Assembly: GCA_032164295.1 (NCBI GenBank)
Contig: JAJHTX010000004.1
Span: 2,294,001 to 2,358,000 of the forward strand
From: Inonotus obliquus
Lineage: Eukaryota > Basidiomycota > Agaricomycetes > Hymenochaetales > Hymenochaetaceae
Reading direction: 5' to 3'
Length of the DNA stretch: 64,000 bases
How positions within the stretch are numbered: position 1 is the stretch's first letter; every line of letters starts with the position of its first letter. The translations under genes were made by a program, and so were the position numbers. The notes beneath the pieces are model-generated. The model ran no database searches, was not told the origin of the DNA, and saw only the letters and a list, made by a program, of their open reading frames with translations. Positions 22,901 through 35,690 of this stretch are shown here, piece by piece.

Positions 22901-23167
22901 ACGAAGGTGCGTGCAACGAACGAAGAGTTCCGTGTTAGATAATGATTGTGAGTTCTGTGGTCTGTGTATCTGTGTTTACCGTCGTCGGACCGGAACATGG
23001 TTGGAGCGTTTCACGTGACCGAACTATGCCGTGGTGGACTCCTGTTGAAGTCACCGAATGCTTTCACGTTCGTGACGTCCAGGCCAACAAGCGGACGCGC
23101 ATGAGCCGTGCACGCAGCTCTTAAAGAGATCCTTTTACGTGAGAATTGACCAAGATCTCAACCAGCT

Positions 23168-26100
23168 ATGGGTGCGACCCAAAGCTACTGCTCTAGTTAT
23201 TATGACCTGCTCACCTCCGTTTACGCCTCAGATCCCGCAATCTCGAAGCAGCTCGTCGACAAGATGTACGAGAAGCGCAAGGCTGCGGCGCTTGACCTTG
23301 AGAAGTGAGCATGTGAAGCTCGTTCCAATGTGACTTTGCGCTGAAGGGACCACAGACAAATTCGGGAGTGCCACAGCCAGGGCGACCAGCGTCGAATAAT
23401 TCAAATTATAGATCAGCTGGTCGAAATGTTCAGCAATGTCACGAATCCTCTGCACGTTAAAAATGGTGGACTTATTGGGCTGGCCGGAACTGCTATCGCT
23501 CTCGGGATTGATGTTGCACCGTACATGGACAAGTTCATCGACCCACTACTGGCTTGCTTCAGTGACCCTGAGAACAGGATACGATACTTCTCTGCGGAAT
23601 GTCTCTACAATATTGCCAAGGTTTCAAAGGGAGAAACTCTGGTGTATTTCAATCCTATCTTTGATGCATTAAGCAAGGTTCGGTTAGCAATTTCTCTTGT
23701 TACGTATCTCGGGAAAAGACTCATGATGCAGTCAGCTCGCAGCAGATTCGGAGCTATCTGTCAAGAATGGTGCTGAGCTTCTCGATCGTCTCTTAAAAGA
23801 TATCGTGGCAGAGTCAGCATCCTTCTACGTCCCACAGTATGCAGAGACCGAGAAAGCGCGTCAACAGGCAGATAATGCCCAAAACCAAGGCATCCTAGTT
23901 CCATACACTGACGCCTTCAACGAGCTCGGGCCACCAAAGAAAGCCTTCTCACTGGCGAACTTTATACCATTACTTTCTGAAAGAATTTACGTATTGAGCC
24001 CCTTTACTCGCAGTTTCCTCGTTTCGTGGATCACGGTGCTAGATTCAGTACCAGAACTCGAGCTCATTTCATACCTTCCAGAGTTCTTGGACGGGTTATT
24101 GTGAGTCATTATCTTCTCATATATTAAGGTTGCTGATGTGTTCCATAGTAATTATTTGTCCGATCCTACCGATGATGTTCGTGTAGCTACAGAAAATCTA
24201 CTGTCTGAATTCCTTCGCGAGCTACAGAACATTGCGAAGGTCAAGGACAAGATGAAATCTACACGAGAACCGGAAGTGCACGAGCAAGGGCGCAGAGCGG
24301 ATGATAGACTTCCTGATATTACTATGAGACATCCTGAACGGGCGGCTTTTCTCCCGGAAGGTGAAGAGAATCAGGATAGAGAGCCCGTTTCGGAAGCAGA
24401 CATTAAGGATACCGGAGGTCAGCTTACATCTGCCGCCTGGAGTCGTGTATCAACTTAACTGAAATTTACTATAGCATATATGCCCGGCCAGAGTGTCAAA
24501 GTAGATCATGCCGCAATAGTTGAGATCCTGCTGCGGCAACTAGACGACGAGCGTAGGTTTTAGTGTTATTCAGGAGGCATATCGAGTTACTCATGATAGT
24601 ACAGACGAAATTCAGATGTTCACTGCATTGACCTGGCTGGCCGAGTTTATCGGCTTCGCGCAGGATGTCATGCTACCTTTCACTCCTCGACTTATCCCAG
24701 CCATCCTTCCTAATCTCGCACATCATGCTCTTGATATCCAAAAGGAGGCAAGTCGTACGAGTCAGGCGCTGATCAAAGAAATTCAAAACCTCCCTACTCC
24801 CCAAGTAGCTGGCGAACATGGCACCATAGATAAGGATAGAGCGTCTGTCTCGTCCGGCAAGACCTCTGCTCCCACCGTTTCTCTACCCATCACAGCTGGA
24901 CCTTCGATTCCTCCAGGAGCCTCACGACCGACGACTGGCATAAGGGAGTCCGAGGGCACATCGGATATTACGGCTTCTCCTGCATCCGACCGGACTGTGC
25001 AAGCTCCCGTTCGACAGCGTTCAGGAACGGTTCCTCTTGTCGGAGAACTCACTACACTAATGCAAACGAACGAGGCTGAATTCGGTCCTCAGGTGCAGAT
25101 TAGTAGATCACAATCTCCTACTTCAACCGCACCAAGTGTTGCTCCTTCTGGTACCAATCAATCCTCTGGAGGCGCACCAGCTGCTCAAGGGCATGTGATC
25201 ACTCAATCTCCTACTCAGACGGAGCAGGATCCATTTGACTATCGAGAGACGGTCAACATTCTCACTATCCAGTTCTTGAGTGAACATGAAGAAACACGTG
25301 TCGCGGCTCTGAAGTGGCTTCTGATGTTGCACAAGAAAGTGCCAAAGAAGGTAATGATTCCAATAAGTCTCGTTTATAGTATAACCGCTGAATTGGTCCC
25401 CTTGATCCCGGTCTGAAAGATTCTAGCCCTAGATGATGGCACCTTTCCTGCCCTTCTGAAAACGCTTTCTGACCCTTCAGAAGAGGTGATCAAACATGAC
25501 TTGCAGTTGCTCGCCCAAGTTTCTTCGAGTTCTGAGGAGAACTACTTCAAGTCCTTCATGGTCAATCTGCTTGAACTCTTCAGCACAGATCGACGACTAC
25601 TGGATCACCGTGGAAGCTTGATCATCCGGCAACTATGTCTCAACCTCAATACCGAGCGAATATTCCGTTCCTTGGCTGAGATATTGGAAAAGGAAGAGGT
25701 ATGGTGCTGTCAACTGTTTCTTCCCTGACTGGTACTCAACACTTGAACAAAGGATCTAGAATTCGCTAGCATAATGGTGCAAAAACTCAACCTGATACTA
25801 ATAACATCATCTAAACTCGCAGATTTCCGAAAACGATTGAGAAGTCTGGAAACGAGGGTACGCTGTTAATTTGGTTCTGGCGAATCACTTTGACTTCTTT
25901 CTCTACCAGGATGGACAAATCCTATTTACGACGTTGTACCGATCGTGGTGTCATAATGCCGTTGCTGTTTTTGCTCTTTGCCTCCTGGCCCAAGCTTACG
26001 AGCATGCTTCAAATCTTCTCTCCATTTTGTAAGTTGATTTTTTCAAATCGGACGGACAGTTTGACAAGATATGATTGTAGCGCGGAACTGGAAATAACGG

Positions 26101-26891
26101 TCCAGCTTCTTGTGCAGGTCGACAAGCTCGTGCAATTAATTGAATCTCCTGTTTTTACCTGTAAGAAAGGTGCTCATTACATATGCAAATGAACTAATGC
26201 CTCTCTAGACCTCCGATTGCAACTCCTCGAGCCTGAGAAATATCCATTTCTGTTTAAGTGTCTCTACGGACTCTTAATGCTGCTTCCTCAAAGCTCGGCG
26301 TTCATTTCACTCCGCAATCGGCTAAACGCGGTTAATGCTTCGGGCTTCTTGCATATCGCTCCCAAGCCAGTCTTTTTTTTGCTGTTCGTGTCGATGATCT
26401 ACTAATCCATGTCAACTAGGACTTCCGCCGCTTACTCCGGGCGTTCAAAGCTTGGACGAGGGGAGGAAATCAAATGGCAAGACTTGCTCCATCACTTCCG
26501 TACTGTTCAAGCGCGACATGAGAAATTACGGCGAGGCGAAGAGTCTTCCGCTCTCGAGCGGACTGACAGACCCAGTATGAACGGGCCATCACGACCGGGA
26601 ATGCGGCGCCGTGTTACAGGTAGCGAAGGCCTACCACCCACTGGTCTGCCACCAGGAGTAAATGCGGGCGGAGCTGGAACATCCGCCGGAAATGCACCGA
26701 GCAGTCAGGGCAGCAGAGGCGGAATCCTATCACCGTTGAACCCCAAGCGTGTGACGAGTCCATTGCTTGGTCTAACCCAACAGCAGCAACAACAAGGCTC
26801 GCCGGTACCCCGACCGAAGAGTCCGTCACCACAGTCACATGTGCAAAGCAGACTGCGACGGACGTTGCCTGGGTTAGGTAGGACAGGTTGA
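23168..26891 (+). CDS. VAC14: VAC14, PI(3,5)P2 regulatory scaffold
   Basis: HEAT-repeat scaffold of the Fab1/PIKfyve-Fig4 complex at the vacuole membrane, about 1048 aa. Exons: 23168-23304, 23356-23677, 23736-24100, 24149-24417, 24475-24552, 24605-25350, 25420-25698, 25753-25857, 25910-26028, 26081-26160, 26209-26383 and 26420-26891. Conserved blocks are [50 protein letters not shown] and TLTWLAEF-like [15 protein letters not shown], and in the C-terminal VAC14 domain [20 protein letters not shown] and [20 protein letters not shown] Ser/Pro-rich insert sits near residue 430-530. The first exon is less certain, and the last intron would be only 36 nt (see findings). Confidence 0.9.
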
Positions 26892-27919
26892 GGCCACACC
26901 TTATCCGCTGGTCGTACCGGTTGCGTGTCTACGCTTGGATATCCTTGTTTCGCTGCGGGACGATTGTTCTTGCTCATTTCATTCAGAACGGGCCTTTTTG
27001 CCGGGTGTTCTTCTCTTCATGAAGTGTTTCCATTTCATGCTATTTTAATAATGCATTTTTGTACTTTTACATTGACTTGCATGGTGTGAATTATATCCTC
27101 ATATTGTTCTCTTTCCACCCTTCTCCATTTTCGTTGTGGCTATCCGTCATGCTGCGTCTGTGCTCACATAGACTCTGCGAACCACACTCTACTTACGACT
27201 TCTGCGATTCTTGGAGTTCTCCCGGGCTTCGGTAGCGATCGACGTTTGCATCCTTGACTTCTTATATTCTCCGAGGCCTCGTGTACTCTTTTTGGTCTTT
27301 GCGAACTTCGGATCGATGCACGTACGGATCGATGGTCGCTATCCTGTCTAGTAGGCATATACATATCTTCATCTATACCCACATTTACTGCTTATGACAC
27401 AAATGTATTCGGCATGTTTCGAAGATCAAGACGAGCGGGAAGCACAAAACATGTTTTGTATTAGTATCTTCCAAAGTCGGAAAATCAAAGTTACACACGG
27501 GGAATTCGAATACCAAGGCGGCGTTACTAATACGGGATCTAGTATAGTATTAGACGTTCTCCATTTGGATGTGATAACAATAGAATCGGGGTTCTATTAA
27601 TAGAAACTGGGGAAGTAGCGCACCAGTACCAGTTCTATGAGAATACATATTTGTCCATACCCGTTTAGATATTGGTATTTTTATCTCCTATGTCAAAGAC
27701 CACATTTCTCGAATCCGATATCCTTCTGGTATCATATTGAACGACTTGTGCTGTTTATTGTGTTTTGGGTTTGGTTTGGAATCAACTTTCTTTCGGGATT
27801 CAACTTGTATACTTGTACACGTATACATCAAACTTTTGTTATACATAAGAACTGGTACTGTGATGATTTATCGGAATGTGAATGCTTTGCCCGGAATTGT
27901 CGATATGTTCGACGCTTGG

Positions 27920-27971
27920 GCCCGTTTGCCCGTTTGCCCGTTTGCCCGTTTGCCCGTTTGCCCGTTTGCCC
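27920..27971 (+). repeat. Octamer tandem repeat (GCCCGTTT)x6
   Basis: Six perfect copies of the 8-bp unit GCCCGTTT with a partial seventh. It lies in non-coding sequence. Confidence 0.95.
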
Positions 27972-28446
27972 CGTATGTTCAACAGCCGCCTCATGTCCGA
28001 GTCCAATCTCTAAGAGGACACCTCAGGTCAGAGGCATCTTTATAAAAGAAAGAGATGTGGAGTGAGAGGGTTTAGAGCGGTCTCCGAGTCTGCTGTGGTG
28101 CTACAGCTAAGTGAAACAATGGATAGCATTAATTATAGCTATCGAATCGAGCAAGGACGAACGATCCAAGCCCGGTGTTCCAATGATTCGATCAGATTCA
28201 AGCGCCACATACGTACGTGTACGTATTATATGTGTGTATGAACGGATGGACCGGAAAACCTTATTGTGTACAAATACGCCGCAGGCCGCAAGACTGAATA
28301 TGCATAGTACATCGGTACAGCACAGAATTACGAACGAACGAATGAATGAACAGCCTGCCAGTGAGATCTGTCATGATATTATGAAATCATATGTGCCACC
28401 GAAACGGTGCTTTCTTCCAATAGATCCGAATGGTAGAATAAAGAAC

Positions 28447-28515
28447 GGAGGACGGAGGACGGAGAAAGGAGAAAGGAGGACGGAGAAAGGAGAAAGGAGA
28501 ACGGAGAAAGGAATG
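28447..28515 (+). repeat. Purine-only tract of GGACGGA / GAAAGGA units
   Basis: About 70 bp made of alternating GGACGGA and GAAAGGA units on the + strand, nearly free of T. A simple-sequence expansion. Confidence 0.85.
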
Positions 28516-30340
28516 AATATTTGAGAGCGTGATATAGTGATGGTGATGCAATGCAATGCAATACAAACCCGAACCACCGGCAAAACAAACCACTGCCAGC
28601 CTGCCAGCAGAATGCGGAATCAGACAAAATACATCAGATATCAGATATCAGACCTATGAAATGAAATGGTAAGTCCTCTGACAGTTCGGGTCGGATATCA
28701 TTATATTTATCAAATTTGATACATCTTACTAGACTTAGCCTGAGCGCTTTCAAGGTCAAGTTCAATTCAAGTTTGAGCACCCGTAACAAATCGAAAATGA
28801 ACGGAGAAACACGAGATGATGCTATGTCTCCCGGACCCGGAGAAGAGCGATACGATGAGAGCGGAAGAGCAATTGAGAGAAAGAAAACAAACTCGAAAGC
28901 TTCGAAAGCAAGTTTCAACTCGTTTGAGGTTAACGATATTACATGGTCCCCTAGACCATCCTTCCACATCTGCACATCTGCACCTACATCTCCGCGCCGC
29001 ATCATCGCCCTCCCTATCTGAATTCAGAAACGACTGGATTGTATTGAAAAGAGTGGACGCCCTTCCCGGTTCAATAAAAGGTATAAAGGGTATAAAATAA
29101 GGAATAGAAGAAATAACCCTATACCGGAACCGGATAAAGTGACAAAATAAGGGAAAAGGAGTGAATTGAAATGGGATGCCGGGGATGGGATGAAGGAAGG
29201 ACGGGACCGAAAAAGTATACTATAATACCAAAATACCAAAAAGAGCGGAAACCAAAAACGAGCGGAAATGGAGAAAGAACGAGCCACAGTCGGTGGGTGA
29301 TGGTGGCGTTTTTTTCGAATTCTCTCGATAGATAAGGATAGATTCGATGGTCGATTTCAAATCTGTAATCTGTGTATAACCAAATCGAAACCAAAGAGTC
29401 AAAATCCCAAATCAGAAAATCAGAAGTCCAAAAGACGCTATACCATAATTGCACATACTTACTATAAACCGAATAGCCAAGAACGGAGAAAATGGCATGT
29501 ATGTACAGTCCCTGCAGTCTTTCCCCCCTGTTGCTGCTGTTGTTGTTGTACGTTTAACCAACCACAAATGCCAAATGCCAATGCCTTTGCTTGTTCTTGT
29601 CAAATAGCGAATTCACGATTCCGTATCCGGGATCAGGGACCAGAATTGAATGGTCCAAGAGCATTGGTCGTAATGTAGTAGTAGTACTACGGAGTACGAA
29701 GAGGATTAAAAAACGTAACGTATCGAGTATCGTGCGTGCGGAGGGGGCATTTGTACATCAAGGGCATTGCAACAGGACAGGTTAGAGGTGGTTGAAAGTA
29801 ACAAGAGGGGGGAATAAACAAAATTACGATATGAAAGCAAGCTAGAGGCCAAGAAGCCCAAATAGGCAAGAAGGCAAAAGAAAGGAAGAATCCCAAGATC
29901 CAAATTTAGATTCAAATTCGGATAGCGGAAAGCGGAAGAAAGCGAGAATGTAAAAAAAGTCCGGTTGAGTTTGGATAGGTGTTTTATGGAAGATGGAAGT
30001 GGCGAATAAAAGGGGGGGGAGAGGGGCGGGAAGAGGGGATACGAGGAACGGTGATGTAGGAAGGGGGTAGGAGGGGAGGTATGGAAGTGGGGGGGAGGGG
30101 AAGCGAAGAATTGGTTATGGATACTGAAATGTCTGATTGTTCTCGTACGGTCGTTCGTTCAGTGTTCTAATTGCCGAGTGGGTCGTGACGAATGTGGAAA
30201 GCGAAAACGGAGTTCGGGATTAGGTGGGGGTTGAGACGAAGTCAGGTAAGAACGCGAAAGAAGAATGTGTGTGGCGTAAGGGATAAAAGATACAACGGAA
30301 GATGGGAGATGAAATCCTTATCCTTGCCTTGGAATATCCT

Positions 30341-31909
30341 TTACATGAGCGCGAGGATACCGCCAACGAGCGTTCCGAAGCTGATGAGTGACGGGTAGAC
30401 GACAGATGCTGTACCGTCACTTGTATTCGACTCGGCTGTTAAACCGTTAGCTGATCCTGATGGTGTAGATGCCGCCGCAGACCCGGATGGTGTTTCGCTT
30501 GCCGAGGTGGATTCGGACGTAGTCGAAGTTGTGAGAAGACTGTTGAATGCCGCATCGTCTTCTTCACCATCCTGGTATACGTCTGTCGAGTTGTCAAGTT
30601 GGGCTTGTGAGACAGCGATCCAACCGTTCTGTCCGACCATAGGCCACGCGTTGATGAATGCTTGAACGGTCTCGTTTGTCAACTCGTGCTCGAGGATGAT
30701 AAGTCCCGGAGATTTTGGGCCTGAAAGCCAGCCTGTCATTTCTCGCTGAATTTGGTCCAAGGTCGTGCCAGGAGGAGTGCTATCCATGGACCAATCTTCC
30801 GAATCTTGGTTCCACATCATCGCTGTCATACCAAAGACTTCTCGAGCAATCGCACTGACACGAGAGTCGATATCACCGTACGGCGGACGCCAGTAACGCG
30901 GGACCTTGCCATCCGTCGAATCATAGATTATCTGTATAGTCCAACCCAATTGTCCAAGCACCTGTTCATCCGTTTGCGTAGTCATGTAAGGATGTGTCCA
31001 TGTATGCACTGCAATGTCAGCTTGTAGATCATCATAAGCCTGTTGGAAAATTGGCCAGTTCGTAGCAATGTTTCGCCCAATCATGTAATGCGTCGAGGTA
31101 ACATTCTGTTCGCCCAAGAAATCGTACAACCTCGGCGAGGCCTAGAACGTGGAATGAATGAAACAGATCGTCAGCCTCTATACATACTATAATGAATTTT
31201 GACGAAAATGGTATAAACTCAGGGTCAGGACGCGCCCGGCGCGTGGACAGTCCCGATCGTTAGCGCGTTATCTGGACGCGCCTACTTCGCATGCGTATCG
31301 ATCCATGAAGCCATGAAGCGAAGAGGGATAGATAATTGTACTCACTTCAGTTGGACCATCGTCAAATCCAACACCAAAGAAACCATCAGGACCGTCCCAG
31401 ATATCTTGAGGAACTCTACATACGCGATCTGTTGCAGCGCATACGGTATCATTATTCCTGTTCTCGTTTACACCTGGAGGGTACACGGGCGCTGCTCCGT
31501 TGGTAGTTGTAGACGGTGGAATTGCGGGAATCTTGCCCTCCTCCTTAGCCTGATCAAGCGCGTCGAGCCACTCTTGGGGTAAACCGTTCACGTCTGGTGA
31601 GCCTTGAGGGTACTGAGCCGACCATGCTTTATTCATAAACAAAGACAAGGGGATAAGGATTCTGCCATTGAATATCAAATTGTAAAATGTATGCGTACCT
31701 GGAGTGCCAACTTCAGGAGAGGATTGACGCTTGCCGTTTACTGGACGACGGCGAAAGAGAGCATGTACTGGATGATCCTCATCATGATACCAGCGCTGTG
31801 GGAGAGGAGCCGACCTTGTCCTACTACCGAAAGGATGAGGGTGTGCTGCTACAAGGGTAGCTGCTGAGGCGGAGATGGAAAGGACTGCGAGGAGGTTGAA
31901 GGCGACCAT
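30341..31909 (-). CDS. Chitin deacetylase, GPI-anchored type
   Basis: Cell-wall enzyme converting chitin to chitosan, 430 aa, NodB/CE4 fold. Three exons: 31909-31699, 31626-31346 and 31141-30341, with introns of 72 and 204 nt. A signal peptide (VLSISASAATLVAA) is followed by a KR pro-site. The NodB motifs are all present: GFDDGP, HTWTH (metal His pair), RYWRPPYGD, DSEDW and ILEHEL. The C-terminus is Ser/Thr-rich (SASETPSGSAA) and ends in a hydrophobic tail (LISFGTLVGGILALM), typical of GPI addition. The long second intron falls directly after the first catalytic motif. Confidence 0.95.
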
Positions 31910-32034
31910 AGCTTGCGGACTTGAGGGTGCTACGGTGGGCGGCGTAGAGGACGGGGCGAACGGCGGGACCGAGAGGAGAGAGGAGGAGGTAGATAGAGAG
32001 CCGCAGAGGGAAGCGGAGGGGTGGATAGGGAGGG

Positions 32035-32041
32035 ATATATA
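32035..32041 (-). promoter_or_regulatory. TATA box of chitin deacetylase gene
   Basis: TATATAT on the minus strand about 126 nt upstream of the start codon at 31909. Assigned by consensus and distance. Confidence 0.5.
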
Positions 32042-35000
32042 GATGATTGCATTGTAGCGTCAGCCCGAGATTTTTAAATTAAAGAGCAGACTAGCGGTTA
32101 AGGACCTGACTAGGAGGAGGAGGGCGCGGTGAATCCGACATGCACGGTGGTGTATTGCCGAGATCTCCTTACAAAAAGTAAAGTTCAGTCTCCGCCAATC
32201 CCGGCTTTGCCATCCCGCGTCGCGTCTTTTATCGTTTATTTACCTTTTATGGTAATTACTCATCTCTCACTCGGTCACACTCCCCCGTCGTCTGCCCTCT
32301 TCTCCTCATTTTCTACTTTCATCGTCTTCATCGTCAACCAACTCGGCAATTCGTTCATTCTCGCCTCGAGAAGTAATAGAACAGGATCCTCTATGATTTT
32401 CGTTCTCAGGCATGTCTTCGAAACGATGGCTAAATCTCTCCATCCCCACGAGTGGCAGCACAGCCCTTCGCCATCCTTTTCGCCATCGCACTTGCCAACA
32501 ACCTCCGCAGACTAGTGCATTACATACTGCGGATCATTTCTCGTGTCTTGCGTTCTGTCTCCTCTCTCCTGCTCAAGACTCTGGGCAGAAACAGCCTCCA
32601 GGCCACATCATGCTATGCGCAGCAAGTGGACCTCCATCTTGACGTGTGACGGAGTAACGCAGCTGAGCACGCTCGTGACATCACGTTAGGCGTGCCCTCT
32701 CTCGCTCGCGCTCGCAATCTCATCCCATTAGCTCGAGTCTTCGCTTGTACCCACTCGGGAAGTCCCAATGACCGAGTGACAGTTCATCTGCCCGCATCAC
32801 TGCGTGTTTTGCCGTTTCTGAAATGCATTCCACCTAATAGCGATCACTGTCGGCCGATCGTTCCGCGATCCGTCTAGCGGCACGGGAACGAGTGGCCCTC
32901 GTTGTTGCCACATTAACCTTACCGCGTTGCCTACAATGGGCGGTCTGTTCTCCCGCTTGCACGGCGTAACTTCCCGAAGATGAAGAAACATCCGGGCTCC
33001 TATGCTAATTCATATTCGGTCCGAGCCGTATTCTAAATCATCATCTTCTTCCGAAGCGCCTCAAGCTTCTGACTGGAAGATGAGCTATAAGTAGCCACAA
33101 CACATACAACAACACTTTGAGCGGGTTTACTGAACAAGTCGGTTGCTATTATTATCTCACCATTTCAAACAGGAGTCGCGCCCGTCTCGGCATCTCATCC
33201 TGCCGCATCGGTGGTTTGATCCTCTGCAGTTACAGGCACCCTCGAAATGCGGCGCCGGTATGGATTGGCGTATGTCATTGTCGTTCGTAAACGTACGTAC
33301 GCATCGAAACTCACGGAGAAACCGGTATAGACGCTGAAGGGAAAAAGAAAGTCAAATTATTTACAACACAAAGGATCCTAGCGGAGGTCCGTCTCACACC
33401 AGTTCTCCGCGTACGTACTCAATGGTTGCATGCCTGTACCTACTCGGTTTGTCTTTTTCGCCTCATTATCGTCTTGTCCTCTCGTACCATTGTGCCGTAC
33501 TGCGCCGCAGCAGAACTAACGTATATTCGTTTATGCGTATATGTCTATATTCTACAACCTCAGGGAACTACTGTCACCCCCATCACGAAAATCACTCCTA
33601 TCTAGGGCTTGCACTGGCCGCTGTAAACCCTCCATCAGAGTTGTATTGATCCTGTCCTCTCCGTTCAGTCCTCGTGCACGATGGAAGCAGGCTCTAATCA
33701 CATCTCAACCGGTAATGTGTATATTGCTGTGCTGGATTCTATTGGCTTTATATCTATCATTCCCCCCCCCCAAAGAACGTAGCCCCTCTCGTGCTGAGCG
33801 GACATGAGGCTGCAATCCAGCACACTCAAGCCATGCACAATTGCATTGAGATGGGTTCAATTGGCTCGTGGATGTAAGGTTACAATACGGGACTTTTGTG
33901 AAGAGCCAAAAGAAAGGAAACGAGGTTTGGGCGTCTATCTTTCTTATCAATCTTCTATGCGTGCGCCAAGGATCAAAACACGCGAGTGCTGAGCGCGTTG
34001 CACGGCTATCAGGGTCGTTTCTTGACAAACCAAGAGTGCGTGTGTTTTCTCTTGATCTTGATTTTTTTCCGATCGACGTTACTCACGTACGTCAATAGTG
34101 AACTCGATTATGTCCGGGGAGAAAAGAGACGTGACGGGGGCGCGGATTCCCGTCGATCTACCTGTGTGAAAAGACTGACGATTTTGAGGTGTTGAAATGA
34201 CATAAGAGGCGTGTTTTCCAAACTCGAAACAAACGAACCAATGGTCTGACAATACTCGAGCGAGTCGCTAGTCTTTTAATCCTTTAGTGCCGGGTCGTTT
34301 GGAATAAGTCGGTTAAAAGGGTTGCATATGGTGTGAGCGGCGTCGCTGTCCGAGTCGCTTGCATCCATTCTATCCACCATTCGTTTACACTTTTTCCATT
34401 TAGCACCCGGGCCATTCGGTGTTGAACGGTCGTTCTATTGAAGGAAAGGATCTCTCAGGATTTTACATGAGACCGTTTTTTGGGGACAAGACAAGATTGA
34501 TTATGACGCTGAACAAACGGAATCGAGCACTGCTCGCCTACAGCTCCTTTCGTTTTGGAAAGAGCCTGAGCTCTATCTTGACGTTCTTCATCGTAGCAGG
34601 TGCGTTGTCAAAGCCTATGAGTAGGCATTACAGTTATATCGGACTCAAGCGCCCGACTATCCCACTCCTTCTCTTTCATTCCTATCTTTTTTCTTTCTCT
34701 TCTTTTTTCGTTTACATCATACCGAACCTCCGTCCTTCTTCATTTTATCATATCGAGTCAATCTATGATATGTTTGTCGCATATGTACCCCCCTTCTTTA
34801 TTTGCCAGCCTACTCTTGGGTTTCGGCCTTCGGTCTTCCGTCTCCGTCTCAGATTCGAGTTGGGTAGAAGAGGGAACAGATCGTCCAGGGTTACTAGCTG
34901 GTAGTCTGAGACTCAAAGTCAAAGACGGGATCAACGATTGGGTCGGGATAATTTAGTTGATTTGATAGTTAGTTCGGTGGCCAAGACTGAGACTGAGACT

Positions 35001-35660
35001 CTGTTGATCTGGACGCTGACTGGTATTATTGCATTGATGTTGTGATATATTCTAATGTTGGTGAGCTAAATAATGGTGAGGCTAGCATCTATGTAGTTCG
35101 TTAGTAAGGAATGCAGTACTAGTCATCGTTGAAGTGGATGAATCTCATGGGTGGGTGGACTTGGCGCTTCTAATCGTCCTTACCTTGTTATCTCCTTATC
35201 TTCTTTGGAAACGAAGAAGACCCTTCCCCCCTTAAGAAAAAGAAAAGACTCAGAGTGGTAGATTGGTATTCGGGGTGTTCAAGGTATAGGGGTGCTTGGA
35301 CGTAATTATTGGGCCAGAATCCAACCCAAGGTGTTTTCTGGAGGAATCAGGACTAGAAGCACAGACCGAGACTCGGAAATGGTGGTGCAAGACTAGACAA
35401 GACTAGACAAGAAGATTATATTCCAAATCGTATATACACACACACACAATTTGGACTGTACGAGAGTACACCACTGAATTGTTTATCACAGAAAAACAAC
35501 AGGATGGGTTTGTTACTCCGTAAAAAAACCCAGGGGAATTAATCGGTGAACAAACGAGGCGGAAAGAAATAGAATAAGGCTTCATACTGCACGCCTCAAG
35601 GACCGAGATTTGTAAAGGAAAATGTATGCATTTGGCCTGGATAGTGAAATGAAATACATA

Positions 35661-35690
35661 ATAGTAGATAGTAGATAGTAGATAGTAGAA
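35661..35690 (+). repeat. Tandem (GTAGATA) repeat
   Basis: Four copies of a 7-bp unit AGTAGAT/GTAGATA in AT-rich non-coding sequence. Confidence 0.85.

Larger units (their letters stand above)
26892..30340. other. 3.4-kb gene-poor stretch
   Basis: This lies between the VAC14 stop and the chitin deacetylase stop (convergent). Composition shifts along it: AT-rich near 27.4-27.9 kb, purine-rich tracts near 28.4-28.5 and 29.9-30.1 kb. Open frames here come from simple repeats or biased composition. No domain or plausible intron-exon chain was seen. Long 3' UTRs or a non-coding transcript cannot be excluded. Confidence 0.5.

Noticed and set aside
27920..27971. CRISPR-like array
   Set aside because: Units are 8 bp without spacers, and the organism is a eukaryote.
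34419..34904. 161-codon open frame as a membrane protein gene
   Set aside because: Hydrophobicity comes from pyrimidine-rich sequence; no domain, no splice pattern and no support from neighbouring context.
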